Source: Mytilus californianus (Eukaryota > Mollusca > Bivalvia > Mytilida > Mytilidae). From it: DNA of 64,000 nt. Of this stretch, positions 12,474 through 23,853 are shown piece by piece (the first letter of the stretch is position 1; the number at the start of each line of letters is the position of its first letter). The translations under genes were made by a program, and so were the position numbers. Where the stretch lies: the NCBI RefSeq assembly GCF_021869535.1, contig NW_026262701.1, positions 45,945,278-46,009,277 on the forward strand, written 5' to 3'. The notes under the pieces were generated by a model. That model saw only the letters and a program-made list of their open reading frames with translations, was not told where the DNA came from and did no database searches.

Positions 12474-12944
12474 GGTGTAACACCACTAATTCGGGCCCGG
12501 CCAGAAAGCACATACCAGAAAGTAGTACATATTTAACACAAAATAGTTCCTACGCATGAGTGTAACTTTCAAAATATGTAGAACGTTTAGCTAGTTTTGG
12601 TATCAAAAGAAAGCTGAATGACTGGTGATCATTGTAGAACACTTTTTGATTTATAAAGCTGAATATTTAAAAAAACTGCACCAAATTTTAAAAAGAGGGT
12701 ACATTTTGACTGTTTGTCAGATCTGAAGTACCTGTTTTGGTACATCTGAAGTTCCGGGAACCAGTTGTTTCTTATATGCCATTAAAGATATGTTGATTTT
12801 TTCAGTACAAGACACCATAAAGTGTTGCTTTGACATGCAATGATTGTCACTTCATTTGAACTTAAAATAAAAGAGCTGTGCCTGCTTGAAATTGAGGAAT
12901 TTAACATAGAAAGCAATGGGTCCATGAATTAGTGGTGTACTTCC
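12474..12944 (+). mobile_element. 471-bp terminal-inverted-repeat element nested in the LINE
   Basis: It interrupts the LINE frame between REWKK and LPKIDSAIRN. The ends form an imperfect inverted repeat: ACACCACTAATTCGGG at the left against ACACCACTAATTCATGG on the complement of the right. A second copy of nearly the same length and internal sequence lies in reverse at 47375-47843. No open frame looks like a transposase, so it is a non-autonomous DNA element (MITE-like). I could not define a convincing target-site duplication. Confidence 0.75.
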
Positions 12945-13632
12945 TAAAATCGATAGCGCAATTAGAAATGTAGATTCAATCTCCAAATTTAAGTATTCTC
13001 TACGAAAGATATCACATCAATCTAAAGCCCCAAAATACTATTATGTTGGAGAACGTAAGGTAAACATTATATTAACAAGGCTTAGACATGCATGTTCAAC
13101 TCTAAATTCTGACCTTTTTAGATTCAATATAATTAACTATCAAAGCTGTCGGTGCGGCAGTCTGACTGAAGACAGATTTCATTTTTTTTTAATGTCCGTT
13201 TTATGCACAAATCAGAATTCACCTTTTAGATAAACTACTTTTTGTCCCGTCTTTAGATCTTGGTACTTTACTAAATGGAAACAAAAATTTAACTCTCAGT
13301 CAAAATACATCTTTAATTAAAAAAGTCTTGCATTTTATTCGAAAAAGTGAAAGTTTTGATCTTTAGAAAGATTTTTTTTTAACTGATATAGTTAAGTATG
13401 TCGATGAATAAGCTTTTTGACGTACGACTGTTGTTTATCTTTTTGGGAAATCGTGAACTTTCTTCTTTTTTTATAACTATTGTACAAATCTATAATTATC
13501 TAATGTTGTTGTTGCATGTCTTTATATTTATATATTATAACTTATTATATTTAGGATTTGACTATCTAATTTATGATAACTTGTGTCTGATCCTTTTTGT
13601 TATATGTAATAACAAATAAAATTTGTTTAAAA

Positions 13633-14905
13633 TGTAGCATTACAATATAACACACTAAAACTTATATTTGTGGTAAAACAAAAGAAAAGCAACAAACAAT
13701 ATTATCATAAGTAAGATAGAAATTGCTTGAACAATTTCTCAGCAAGTTTAATCATTGATAACGGAATGGTAACCACATTAATTATAGCTACACCTAGATT
13801 TATTGTAAGGCAATTTCATTGAATTGGAAAATCTCGGCGTTTGACAAGATACTATGATAGTGTTTGAAACAGAGCAGATACATCATAACTGTCAACGGGA
13901 ATATCTTGATACAGATGAAAGAAGCTTATGCAAGACGTCCAAAGATTTTGTACAGTTAGGATTACTATTTAAATAAGCTTAATCATATTAATGACGTCAA
14001 GATAAGCATCATTATTTAAACTGTCGGTAAACTTAATGTAAAAAGGGACAATATTCCAAGTGAACAATCAAATTATCAAAATCATAAGTCGAAGAAAACA
14101 GACAACTTCACGGCAAAAAAAAACAACAACCCAAACATGTTACAGAAACCTTAAGACTGAGCATCGCACTCCCCACTAAAAATAAATCAAGGGAACTCAT
14201 GTGCATCCAAATGGTAAGCAGTTCTTGCTCTACATGAGACATCGTTAGTAAGTATCTGACGTATAATGCATTTTAAAGGGTGATAGAACAATATACAAAT
14301 TGAATTATCTCCAGTTTACCAGAAAAAATTCTGAAGTCAAATATAGAACGGCAATTAATAAACATGCTCGATTTGTATTGTTTGGTCATATTTGATTACA
14401 TTCTTGTGCCTTTGTCTTTGGCTGATAGTTGTCTCATTTGCAAGCAAACCACATCTCCTTATTTATATGTTATCCATTCGTTTGATGTGTTTGAGCTTTT
14501 GATTTTGCCATTTGATTAAGGACTTTCCGATTGAATTCTCCTCGGAATTCGGTATTTTTGTTATTTTACCTTCTACTTCGGTATAAGTTGTTGATATGAA
14601 CGTACTAGACTTTGCTATCTCAACTTAACGTATTTCAGTATAGTATTTACAACAACAAAAAACTAATTTACGTTGAACAGGTACAGGATATCATATTTGA
14701 ACTCATATTTTCTAAGTCAAAATGCATTTTGTCTAAATTGATGAAATTTCTTATTTCTAGTACAAACACTTAAACTTTGCTTCTACATTTAATTTTATCC
14801 ATTAAATGTGAAATACATTGGCAGAATTATGTGCAATAACAAATTTACTAGGGACAATAGTCACCAATATTCATTGTTATTTAGAAGGCTGTACTTTGAC
14901 ATATA
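13633..14905. repeat. Segmental-duplication unit copy 2, right part
   Basis: Continues the homology to copy 1 from its base 215 onward (CATTACAATATAACAC at both). It includes TGACGTCA at 13992-13999 and the same worn Penelope 3'-end remains near 14150-14240. No gene is recognised. A short plus-strand frame at 14818-15078 is not supported by any domain. Confidence 0.7.
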
Positions 14906-14924
14906 ATGGTTTACTTTTACAAAG

Positions 14925-15600
14925 TGTCACTTGGATGGAAAGTTGTCTCATTGGCACTTATATCACATCTTTTTATATCTATCTAATAATCTCGATTTGT
15001 TTCGTAGACCTAATTATTCTTGACAAACCATCCTTAAATTTCTTTCTGATAATTTTCTGCTGTGTTTTACTGTTTTAATCAACAGATATAATTATATTAT
15101 TCAGATTCCAATACTTTTTTAAAAGTGCAATTTGACCCTGCTTTCGATCAGTAAATATTTAACTCTATCTGTAAAATGGCAAAAAGGTTTGTTGATAAGT
15201 TGAGATAATACATGATGAGGTTTATAGCTCCATGAAACTGCTATTCCACTTTTGGAATGGGATATCCCGTCCTTAGAAATAAGAAGATGTGGTAGGAGTG
15301 CCAATGAGACAACTCTCCGTCCAAGTCAAAATTTATAAAAGTAAACCATTATAGGTCAAAATACGGTTTTCAACACGGAGCCTTGGCTCACACCGTACAG
15401 CAAGATATAAAGGGCCCCAAAAATTACTAGTTTAAAAGCATTCAAACGGGAAAACCAACGGTATAATCTAAATAAAAAACGAGAAACGAGAAACACGTAT
15501 GAACCACATCAACAAACAACAACTACTGAACATTAGATTCCTGACTTAGGACAGGCGCAAATAATTGTAGCGGGTTTAAACGTTTTAATGGTACCAAACC
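14925..15600. repeat. Dispersed repeat family 1, two fragments
   Basis: Bases about 14930-14985 carry the plus-oriented end (AGTTGTCTCATTGGCAC). Bases about 15287-15590 carry a long reversed copy, from AGATGTGGTAGGAGTGCCAA through the CACCGTACAGCAAG region to TTAGGACAGGCGCAAATAAT. The family is best seen complete at 62325-62630. Confidence 0.7.
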
Positions 15601-17760
15601 ATCACCCTTTTTCTGAAACAATAGTGTAACATCACAGTATAGAAAGACACACTATAAAATATCAACTGAAATGGCTTAACTCAATGAAAGGACATATTAA
15701 CACCAGTGAATATACACTGAACAAATACATTTGATCTATGAAACAATGTAAATACGTACACAAAATAAATAAACTAAGGCAAGAATAATAAAAGTAACAT
15801 GGTATACCGCTGTGAAATGTTAAACCAATTAAGAAAAACAATATGCTCGAACAAAAATATCAGCCATCTGCAATTACTTTAAACATAGGTAAATGAAACT
15901 AATTTTGTTGTTAGATATACGTGTACAGTTCAAATAGAGAAAGGAAATATTTTTACAAAATAAATAATTTTGATGTTCAAAGTACGAAGTAAAAATTTAT
16001 AGTAATACTAAACACTTATCAAAGCTGGTATATAGACCAGATATAACCCGAATAACATTAAATAACAAAACAAGCATTACAATTAGTATCAAATAAACAA
16101 GAAAGTACGATTTGAGAATACTCACAGTTACAGACAGCTAGTTAAAAGCCAAAACCAATTAATAATAAAAAATCATGCATCAGAAACTAAAATCAACTAA
16201 AACACATTCCAGGGATTTAGTATTTTAACGTCATGGACAGTCAAAAAAGACATGACTTGTGCAATGCCAAAAATAGATGTATTGACAGGCAGTGAGATAG
16301 TTAGGAGTTTAATCTCATAAAAGATCAAAATAAACGTGGGTGTGTCTTTATACATCCCGTTTGAAAAGAATACAAATTTAGTTATGTTTTAATTTGCTGA
16401 TGACAAAATCGATATTAGTGCCAATGTAAACTATATTCAAAGATCTAATTACAACATTGGTAAGATAACCTTTACTAATAAGTTTGTTTAAAGATTCGAT
16501 GAGTTTACACGGATCACATAGTGATTTCCGCGCTTAAAGTACAATATTACCGTAAAATTTAGGATGTGAAATACCGTTTTTAATCAGTTTTCTACAGGTA
16601 CAGCCAAATTTACTAATCAAATCTTTGTATCTATGAAATAATTTAGTTAAAGTTTTACGTAATTTATGGTACCGAAATCCCTGACTTAATAATTTACCAG
16701 TGATGCATTGATTACGTTCGTTAACATCTATGACATAACTTCACACACGTGTCTAACGAACGAGTTGGAATATATAAACACCGTATGATGGAGCCAAAGG
16801 AACATCGCCGTCTAAAAAAGGAAAATTAACAATAGGGAATGAAAAGTCGTCTCTTTTGTCGTAAATTTTCGTATGGAGTTTTCCTTTAGATATTGAAATA
16901 TCCAAATCTAGAAAAGGACAACTACTGCTGTTTATGCTAGATTAAGTTAAAGTAAGTTCTATTGGGTAAATTTCGGTAGTATATTTATAGAACTCTGGAT
17001 TATTTAACGAAAAAATATCATCTAGATAACGGAAGGTATTGTTGAATGTATCAACCAAATATAACAATGACGTGTCTTTACTGAGTTTGGTCATAAACTG
17101 AGATTCATAGCAATACAGGAATATCTGCTATTTAAGGGGCGCAGTTAGTGCCCATAGGAATACCTACTACTTGTCGATACACTTTATCGCCAAAACGTCC
17201 ATATATGTTGTCCAGGAGAAAATTTAAAGCTTCAATCATATCTTCACATTTCCAGTAAGTGTATCTAGTATACTTTCCTTTTTCGTTACAGAAAAAGGCT
17301 TTAAACGAGTTACAGCAAATAAATTTGTGATGAGATTTTTCAAAAGACCATTTAATTAAATATGAAAACTTTTTCTTGATAAGATTGTGTGGAAGTGTAG
17401 TATAGAGAGTAGAAAAATCACAACTGTCAACAGAATTAAAAGGACCATCAAAAGCATGTATTTTATCTAAAACCTCTAAAGAATTTTTAACACTCCAAAA
17501 ATAATTGATACCATTATTTTCATAAGCTTTATTACAAAAGTTAATAACAAGTTCTTTGATAGTAGTAAGGGAGGTAGTTTGAAGCACTACCATAGATACT
17601 TTCTTTGTTGTTATGTTTATTCTGTTGCAAAGGCAGAACATTTTGATAAAATGTGGGTCATAAACAAATTAAGTAAATTGAAGGCGATGCTTTCACTTCT
17701 AGAGAACCGGGTCTCACTTTGGGTGTGTGGGGTAGTTCGTGATTGTGTATGTTCTGTCGT
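15600..17760 (-). mobile_element. Penelope-like retroelement relic 1
   Basis: The minus strand from about 17720 to 16390 encodes a degraded reverse transcriptase. An open stretch (17132-17641) reads SVDSCDFSTLYTTLPHNLI and ends in VVGIPMGTNCAP. A stop and frameshift follow (about 17126). Then come RYLDDIFSLNNPEFY (YxDD box, about 17010-17060), DKRDDFSFPIVNFPFLDGDV and PSYGVYIFQLVR, and further on QGFRYHKLRKT. This order matches the Penelope-like RTs common in molluscs. I see no GIY-YIG endonuclease, so the element may be truncated, and bases 15600-16390 hold only an AT-rich tail. Family assignment is from motif memory; a related retroelement class cannot be excluded. Confidence 0.7.
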
Positions 17761-17769
17761 GTTGTAGTT

Positions 17770-18339
17770 TTGAATTTTCTATTATTATTTACATTTCTGT
17801 TCTACACATTTCGTTGTGTATACTCCTTGCTCTATTTTGAATGTTGTTTCTCATATTGATATTTTACATTTAACCTTAGACTAGTATACTTAATAAGAGA
17901 CAAACAGCAAAAGAAGACTAAATTGTTTTTCACTTTTATTCATTATAATTTATATTTCACAAGGAACAAACAATTTTAAAATCAAAGTATATAACTATAT
18001 AAATATAAAAAACATATAAATTTTTCACATAAACACCTATTGTGTTGAATTTGGTAAAATCGTTGAAACTGAAGAAGTCCATTTGTTCAGTAAAAATGTT
18101 TGTCTTTAGAATTACGTTACATCCTGTTCGTATATTACTATATTGTATTATATACTTAGCAGTATATACAAGTAATTTGTATGCGTATTACAATCAATGA
18201 CAATTGTGCTGTATCAGCCATCCGTGATGATTTCGATATCAGTAACGGTTGCAAAGGCTTTATAACCCTTAATATGGATGACGTCATTTCGTGTCATTGA
18301 TATCTATATATATATATTTATGTAGATTGTTTTCGTTGA
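17770..18339. other. No gene recognised
   Basis: AT-rich sequence. It holds one perfect TGACGTCA palindrome at 18279-18286 and a short (TA)n run near 18304-18320. No coding feature is supported. Confidence 0.45.
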
Positions 18340-18944
18340 AATACATTGAAGCAGAAACTTAATTTAGTAATATGTTTCCTAATCGAAGGTTTAAATCAAC
18401 AACTTGTTATTGGAGTATGTCAAATTGACAAACGGCCGTATGACCAAAACATCTATGATACGTAAAAATCCGTTCCCACGTTTGGTTAGGATATTCAAAT
18501 ATGATTCAGGGATCAACTATTAAACTGTTAAATCAAGAAAAAAATTCATAATATTAAATGTAAAAAACATCGATTGCAAAAAAAGCATCGGGGATATGTA
18601 GATTTAACTTTGGTCCTGCATACGTCTGGATTTGGGTTAATAAGTTTTACGCGTATGTCAATTTTTCATATTTCTGTGGTAAGTAAACAATTAAAGTTCA
18701 CCACTTCAGCTTTATTATACGAAGTGAAACGAGTAGAAGTTTAATCTTAATTTTGAAATCTATGATTTTAAGTTGAATCAAGGAACTTAACGAACAAAAC
18801 GAACTACAAAATTCGAGTTAATAATTGAAAATACATCTTGTTCGGTCTACTTTATAGAATCCCCATAATTCGTTTGCAGACGGTTAAATGAAATAAAGCA
18901 AATCCGTAACACACGTATTATACGTTTTATATACACATTTGATA
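18340..18944. repeat. Receptor 3' flank, copy 3
   Basis: The 3' flank of the intact receptor, homologous to 5880-6314, about 23040-23498 and more weakly 40990-41136. It has no supported gene. The receptor's polyadenylation site would fall in this stretch (minus strand), but no signal stands out strongly enough to call. Confidence 0.55.
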
Positions 18945-20135
18945 TTACACGCGAATTCTTCTAATGCAAAAACACGGCTTAATGAACATGCGTTTCAATA
19001 AAATTGCTGCATTATCGCGAAACTCAATGTCCATAAAAGCGTAAATTATAGGGTTAACTATATTATTGATAATAAAGATATGGTATATGAACGTCACACC
19101 AGGTCTTTGCGAGGTGGACAGGTTTTCCCAAAAATCTTCGTCGATTCCTTCAAGACCCATAATTGCCACCTTTGGTATAAAACAAAGTACAAATACTGTA
19201 GTTGTAATAAAAAACATAACTGTTAGTTTATTGGTTATTCGACGATTGATTATTCTCCGTTTTCTAGATGCAGTTGATTCCATATTATTTGCTACAGGTC
19301 GACTTTTAATGGCCTGCTGTCCGACAAAATCTGGTTTAGTTTCTGGTATCATTGATTGATTTGATGAGGTCATCATCTCCATATCTTTACATTCAATATG
19401 AGGAAGATTTTTGTCATCATCAGTTTTTTCAATTTCTTTCTTAGCTCCACTTGCGTCGTTCTTTTGTACTTTTAAGCTGCTAAACACCGTCTTTAAAATT
19501 CTGCCGTAAATGATGATAAGTAATGTAACTACGGCAAACGCGAGGATACTAGATACAATCGAATACATAATCTTGATAGAGGCATGTTCTTCTTTCAATC
19601 TTCCACATCTCATTCCCGAGATACCATAGTTAGTGCTATGGTATGGAATCGTCCCATATACAAATGATAACGGTAAGGCGAAAAGCAATGATATGATAAT
19701 CGCGATAAACAATGCAGTTCTTTTCACAGAAATCGACATTGGTAGTTTCAGAGGCATACATACTTTCCTGTATCTCTGAACTGCAATAATAAATAATATG
19801 GAAACCGAGTTATAAGTAGTATTTGCAACAAAAAAGACGAGTGTCCTACATAGAATGTTGTTTGAAAATGTCGTCTGATTGAAACACTGAAATATATAAT
19901 GCACTCCAAGATATATTATTGCTATCATATCAAAGAATGCTAATATTGGTATGAAATATCTTTCGTCGGATGGCTCTTTCATCTGAAACGCATATACCAA
20001 CAACACAAAGACGTTTCCACATGTACCAAACGCAAGGTAAACTGAAAGTATGATAATGTTCGGCATAAGACTGTTTGTTATTTCCTCGTTCCATTCTGAT
20101 AAAGTTATATTATTGAGAATAGTGTTATTATTCAT
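18945..20135 (-). CDS. Class A (rhodopsin-like) GPCR, intact, QRY-type
   Basis: Predicted seven-transmembrane receptor at the cell surface, ligand unknown, 396 residues in one uninterrupted exon. Visible landmarks: NNIT glycosylation site (8-11), TM1 with GN (40-41), Asp69 in TM2, Cys96 before TM3 and Cys177 in the second extracellular loop (probable disulphide), QRY (120-122) where most class A receptors have DRY, a long acidic and basic third intracellular loop (about 213-303), CFIP (318-321) in TM6 in place of CWxP, and NPIIY (361-365) in TM7, then a Cys/Arg-rich tail. An in-frame ATG lies 40 codons upstream (20255), but residue 41 aligns with the starts of the four paralogues, so I chose it. 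The short frame upstream may be 5' UTR. The minus strand just upstream reads CAGGTAAAAG, a possible splice donor. It is a member of the local tandem family, and its subfamily is not recognised. Confidence 0.92.
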   Translation of the reverse strand: MNNNTILNNITLSEWNEEITNSLMPNIIILSVYLAFGTCGNVFVLLVYAFQMKEPSDERYFIPILAFFDMIAIIYLGVHYIFQCFNQTTFSNNILCRTLVFFVANTTYNSVSILFIIAVQRYRKVCMPLKLPMSISVKRTALFIAIIISLLFALPLSFVYGTIPYHSTNYGISGMRCGRLKEEHASIKIMYSIVSSILAFAVVTLLIIIYGRILKTVFSSLKVQKNDASGAKKEIEKTDDDKNLPHIECKDMEMMTSSNQSMIPETKPDFVGQQAIKSRPVANNMESTASRKRRIINRRITNKLTVMFFITTTVFVLCFIPKVAIMGLEGIDEDFWENLSTSQRPGVTFIYHIFIINNIVNPIIYAFMDIEFRDNAAILLKRMFIKPCFCIRRIRV

Positions 20136-20329
20136 ATTTATTCCTTTTACCTGAATTGAAGAACACTTGGAATCTTGATTCAATACGTGAAATGTATTTA
20201 CTATTTCCTCGTTTCTATGTAAACAAAAGTTGAAGTTTGTTTTTTCGTAATACAATATCCAGGAAGCGTTTTTCCTTTCTTAAACAAATGCATTATCAAA
20301 ATATCTGTATCCGGTATTATCATTTTGAA

Positions 20330-21060
20330 TAAAAGGCGAACCGTTATGATTAAAAATAAACTGTTAAATAGTATTTTGAAGCAGATAATGAAGCGCCTGT
20401 TATATACGAAAACTACCTTTGAGTTTTAAAACCACTCACACATATTGTAATCAATTCTTTTGACATGAATATCATGGTAATGAATAATAAAGTTGAATTT
20501 AATCGAGTCCTTTGTATTTAATAGAACGAACAAGTACACAAACAACAATGCAAAAAGGGACAATACCTTTACCTAAGAATAAAACGAGTTATGAAGTATA
20601 CTTAATTGAGACAGCAACTCAGCGACACTAAATACTAAAAGACTTCTAGAGATATGAAAACGTTCAGAACACATAAGAATGTATTGATCTTTATTCAACA
20701 ACTTTTGACAAAAACTCTTTGGGTCGAAATATTGGGTCATTATTTTCTGTCTCAAAGTATTTACCGTTTGCTGTTTTTAGCTTTGATACTTTATTGATGA
20801 AATTTAGTTGCGCCTTTTCCCATTTCTTATATCACCAACGTTAAAGTGCGTAACAGTCATAATATAAACAGTACAGGAAGATACGACCTTGTGCAATAGC
20901 CAAACAAACCAGTATATAATTTCAAAGCAGAAATAGATATTACCCTCCTCCCCCCCCCCCAAAAAAAAATAACACGAATAAGCAAGAGAGTAGACACAAT
21001 GTTTGAACAACAGCAGCTTAATCCCTTAGGATATAAAGTCAAACAAAGAAAGATTGAAAG
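20330..21060. repeat. Upstream part of the GPCR unit, copy 3
   Basis: Gene-free. Homologous to 2560-3060, 25220-25610 and 27380-28060, including the AAACGTTCAGAACACATAAG region and the TATAAACAGTACAGGAAG region. A run of C followed by a run of A lies at about 20950-20968. Confidence 0.6.
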
Positions 21061-21249
21061 GTCAATTCTTGAACTTTAATAATAAAACCTAGAAAGATTT
21101 CGTAATCTACACGAAATCATATTCATAATAAAAAGTATAAGAAAAAGAGATATATGATTTCCAAAGAGACAAATGTTCACCATAGACTAGAAGACAAAGA
21201 TGTGTACAACTAAAGGTTACCTTACACCTCAACAATGAGCACACTCGTT

Positions 21250-22260
21250 TTGTGGTAGTGTTTCAACAAACCATAACTGTCAACCTGGAGACAATGACTT
21301 TAAAGGAGAGCCGCTCACCGAAGACCAACAAAGTTTTTACATCTTAGAAACATTTAAAATCCGTGTAAAAACAAACCTTCTCATATAAATGACGCCCGCA
21401 TTAGCAACATATTTGATATTTTCGGTAAACATAGGGGAAAAAAGAGGGAGACAATTCGATGTTAATATCAAAATCATAAGTCGAAAAAAAAACCAGACAA
21501 CATCAGAAGCAAACGACAAAAACAAACTTAGGACCGAGTAACACGCTCCCCACCAAGTTTAAGGGACATCATGTGCTCCTAAAGGGTAAGCAGGTATTAC
21601 TCTACAAGTCACACAATCATCGGACGTATGTTATATTTTTAATTGGCGATGGAATGTTATGCAAATTGAATTATTACCAGTTTGCCAGAATAAAACATCT
21701 GAAAAAGAAAATAGAATGGCAATTAATATATATAAAGTTGGATACATGGTTGTTGATTGTCGAAAGTCGTACGGGGACCTGATTAGTTTACATTCTTAAC
21801 TTGTGCTTTGAACGTTGGCAAATAGCTGTATCATTGACAAGAATACCACATCTCTATATTGATATTGCAATCGTGAATTAGAAAATGCATTATACATATG
21901 ACTTGGAGGTAAGGCACTTAAGTAAAGTATAACTAATGTCACCTGTCGGGACAATGTTGATATTTGGAAAACGAGTTACATAACGTTGTAAGAGCACAAA
22001 TCAGAGGTACAGAAATATGTGTAGTGACATCTTACTGGATGCAGAAGTTAAACGAAATTTATTAGTTTTCTAGTCAATTAGTAATAGTAAGCCAAAACTT
22101 AGAATGAACTTTGTGGTAGCATTTAAGTCTTGTTGAAACATATGTTCACCTACGATCTTTGCTTTCGGTCGAAATTGTTTGTATAAACTTACCTGCATTT
22201 TTATCTCAATTTTGAGTATGTCAGTAAAGTATTTATGCCAAAAAAACTTATATGAGTTAT
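21250..22260. repeat. Segmental-duplication unit, copy 3 (diverged)
   Basis: Loosely homologous to 400-1420 and 13830-14690. Shared phrases include AAAATCATAAGTCGAA, then TAAGTAAAGTATAACTAATG, then TACTGGATGCAGA. It carries the same worn Penelope 3'-end remains near 21540-21600 as the other copies. No gene is recognised. Confidence 0.6.
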
Positions 22261-22269
22261 GTCAAGCGA

Positions 22270-23498
22270 TTGTTCAGTAATTGCGCAAGTGATGGTACAA
22301 TCAATTAAATTTTCCTACATCATATATGATGATTTGATTAAAACACAACAATGAATATTGAAATTTCAAAAATGGAAGATTCTATATCAGATGAGGGTAA
22401 AATTGTCAAAACATTGAGTGCAGTTTTTATCGCTTTTGTCAGACACCTTTGATCAGTTTACTAGGAGCTCAACCATTGTAAGGAAAACGTTTAGATGCAT
22501 GTGTCATTATATATATATTTACATTTCGAAAGCTAGCGTTAAAAGATCCTAAAGTAGAAACTTAACATAGTAGGTTGCACTTTGTAAATACAGCTGTTTC
22601 ACAAACCAAGCCTCTTTTGGGGAGATATAATATATTCATAGGTATTTTGTTTTGTTTACATACTGGTTCCCAGATATGATCTTTATGTTTCAATTCATAG
22701 AAACATGACTTGGAAATGTTCCCAGTATAAAAACACATAGATAGCGGCTAAATTGAATTCTGAAGAAGACCCAAACCGGAGGGAGAGGTAGTACAGAATT
22801 TTAGTATAAGTTTAAACTCTTGGAAGTTCGGGGCATATAAATGCTGAAAATATGCCGCACAGCCCTATGTTTTGAGCTTTGAAAAAAATAATAGTGCATA
22901 TGAACTTTCCATTCTAGGATATAATTTTTTACGAAACTTCATCATGTTCATAGTTTTATTCGTAAAAGGAGTTCCTATGGGAATTGCATTGTCTATATTT
23001 ACAGAAGTGCAACCTAGTAATATGTTTGCAAATAATAGTGTTACATTCAGCAACTTGCTATTGGAGTAAGTTAAACTGATAAACGCCCACATGACCAAAA
23101 ACATAAATGAAAGGTACAGTTCTGTTCCCACACTCTGTTAAAACGAACACTGAACATGATTCAGGTTTAATCTAGCTTGCTTTACCTTTCATAATATTAA
23201 TGTAAAACCATGCAACGGAGACATTTAATAATACTCTTAACCGTTCGTGTTAAATGAGCTTTACGTTTACGTCAATTCTTCATAGTTTGGTAGAAAGTAT
23301 TTCAATAAACCATAGTTCACCACTACAGTTTTATTGTACAAAATCAAAGGATCACAAGTTTAATTTTTGATTTAGAAATCAATTATTTTGCTTTGAATAA
23401 AAAAAAACTAAATGAACATAGAGAACTAAAAAATTCCAGTTCATGAATTGAAAATATATTTTGTTCTGTCCACTTTGAAGAATCCATAAACATATTTA
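22270..23498. repeat. Receptor 3' flank, copy 4, and unassigned sequence
   Basis: Bases about 23040-23498 match the 3' flanks at 5880-6314 and 18340-18944. Bases 22270-23040 hold no supported gene. Short open frames at 22865-23131 and 22872-23069 overlap on opposite strands, and neither shows a domain. Confidence 0.5.
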
Positions 23499-23782
23499 AC
23501 CCCGCCGCATTTTTGCGCCTGTCCCAAGTCAGGATCCTCTAGCCTTTGTTAGTCTTGTATTATTTTTAATTTTAGTTTCTTGTGTACAATTTGGAGTTTA
23601 GTATGGCGTTCATTATCACTGAACTAGAATATATATTTGTTTAGGGGCCAGCTGAAGGACGCCTCCGGGTGCGGGAATTTCTCGCTGCATTGAAGACCTG
23701 TTGGTGACCTTCTGCTGTTGTCTGTTCTATGGTCGGGTTGTTGTCTCTTTGACACATTCCCCATTTCCATTCTCAATTTTAT
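23499..23782 (+). repeat. Dispersed repeat family 3, full copy
   Basis: About 285 bp, beginning CCCCGCCGCATTTTTGCGCC and ending CCATTTCCATTCTCAATTTT. A close copy in the same orientation lies at 46797-47080, and a right-hand partial copy at 39964-40095. It sits inside the receptor 3' flank, which is uninterrupted at this place beside the intact paralogue, so it is an insertion. It shows no coding features or inverted-repeat ends. Confidence 0.8.
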
Positions 23783-23853
23783 GTTCCCCACAACTCGTTC
23801 TGAACCGTCTGATTGAAAAAAGCAATTCATAGCAAACGTATTTTAGTTTGAAT

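Larger units (their letters stand above)
9484..13370 (+). pseudogene. LINE ORF2 relic (endonuclease, reverse transcriptase)
   Basis: The start at 9484 opens an APE-like endonuclease: NIRSIRTKIEFL near the N-terminus, then NESHLDD, then ICGDLNCDLL at about 9900. A TGA stands at about 9868. After the insertion at 10042-10479 the frame resumes in SDVYQVPRNISDHD. Reverse-transcriptase motifs follow: NYRPISLI (about 11275), DFSKAFDSVWH (about 11480), GVPQGSVLGPLLF (about 11650) and FADDT (11738-11752). The catalytic Asp pair is intact, but stops occur near 11216, 11414 and 11783. C-terminal sequence (LGITLSEDCKW, then YIRPLFEYGCEVWD at about 12115) continues past the insertion at 12474-12944 to about 13370. 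Confidence 0.85.
7190..13630 (+). mobile_element. Degenerate non-LTR retrotransposon (LINE, CR1/Jockey-like group)
   Basis: Two coding blocks on the plus strand fit a LINE. The first is an ORF1-like coiled-coil protein relic (7460-8275). The second is an ORF2 relic with an APE-type endonuclease, reverse transcriptase and the long C-terminal region typical of this group (9484-13370). The element probably ends near 13620-13630 in AATAAAATTTGTTTAAAA. About 1.2 kb (8276-9483) between the blocks holds no recognisable domain. Both ORFs contain stops and frameshifts, so the element is dead. It interrupts a segmental-duplication copy, and it is itself interrupted by the insertions at 10042-10479 and 12474-12944. 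The exact 5' end is uncertain, and the two ORFs could come from two insertions. Confidence 0.75.

Noticed and set aside
20136..20255. A 40-residue N-terminal extension of the receptor at 18945-20135
   Set aside because: The paralogues align from the internal ATG. The extension has no signal-peptide character and contains a possible splice donor in the leader.
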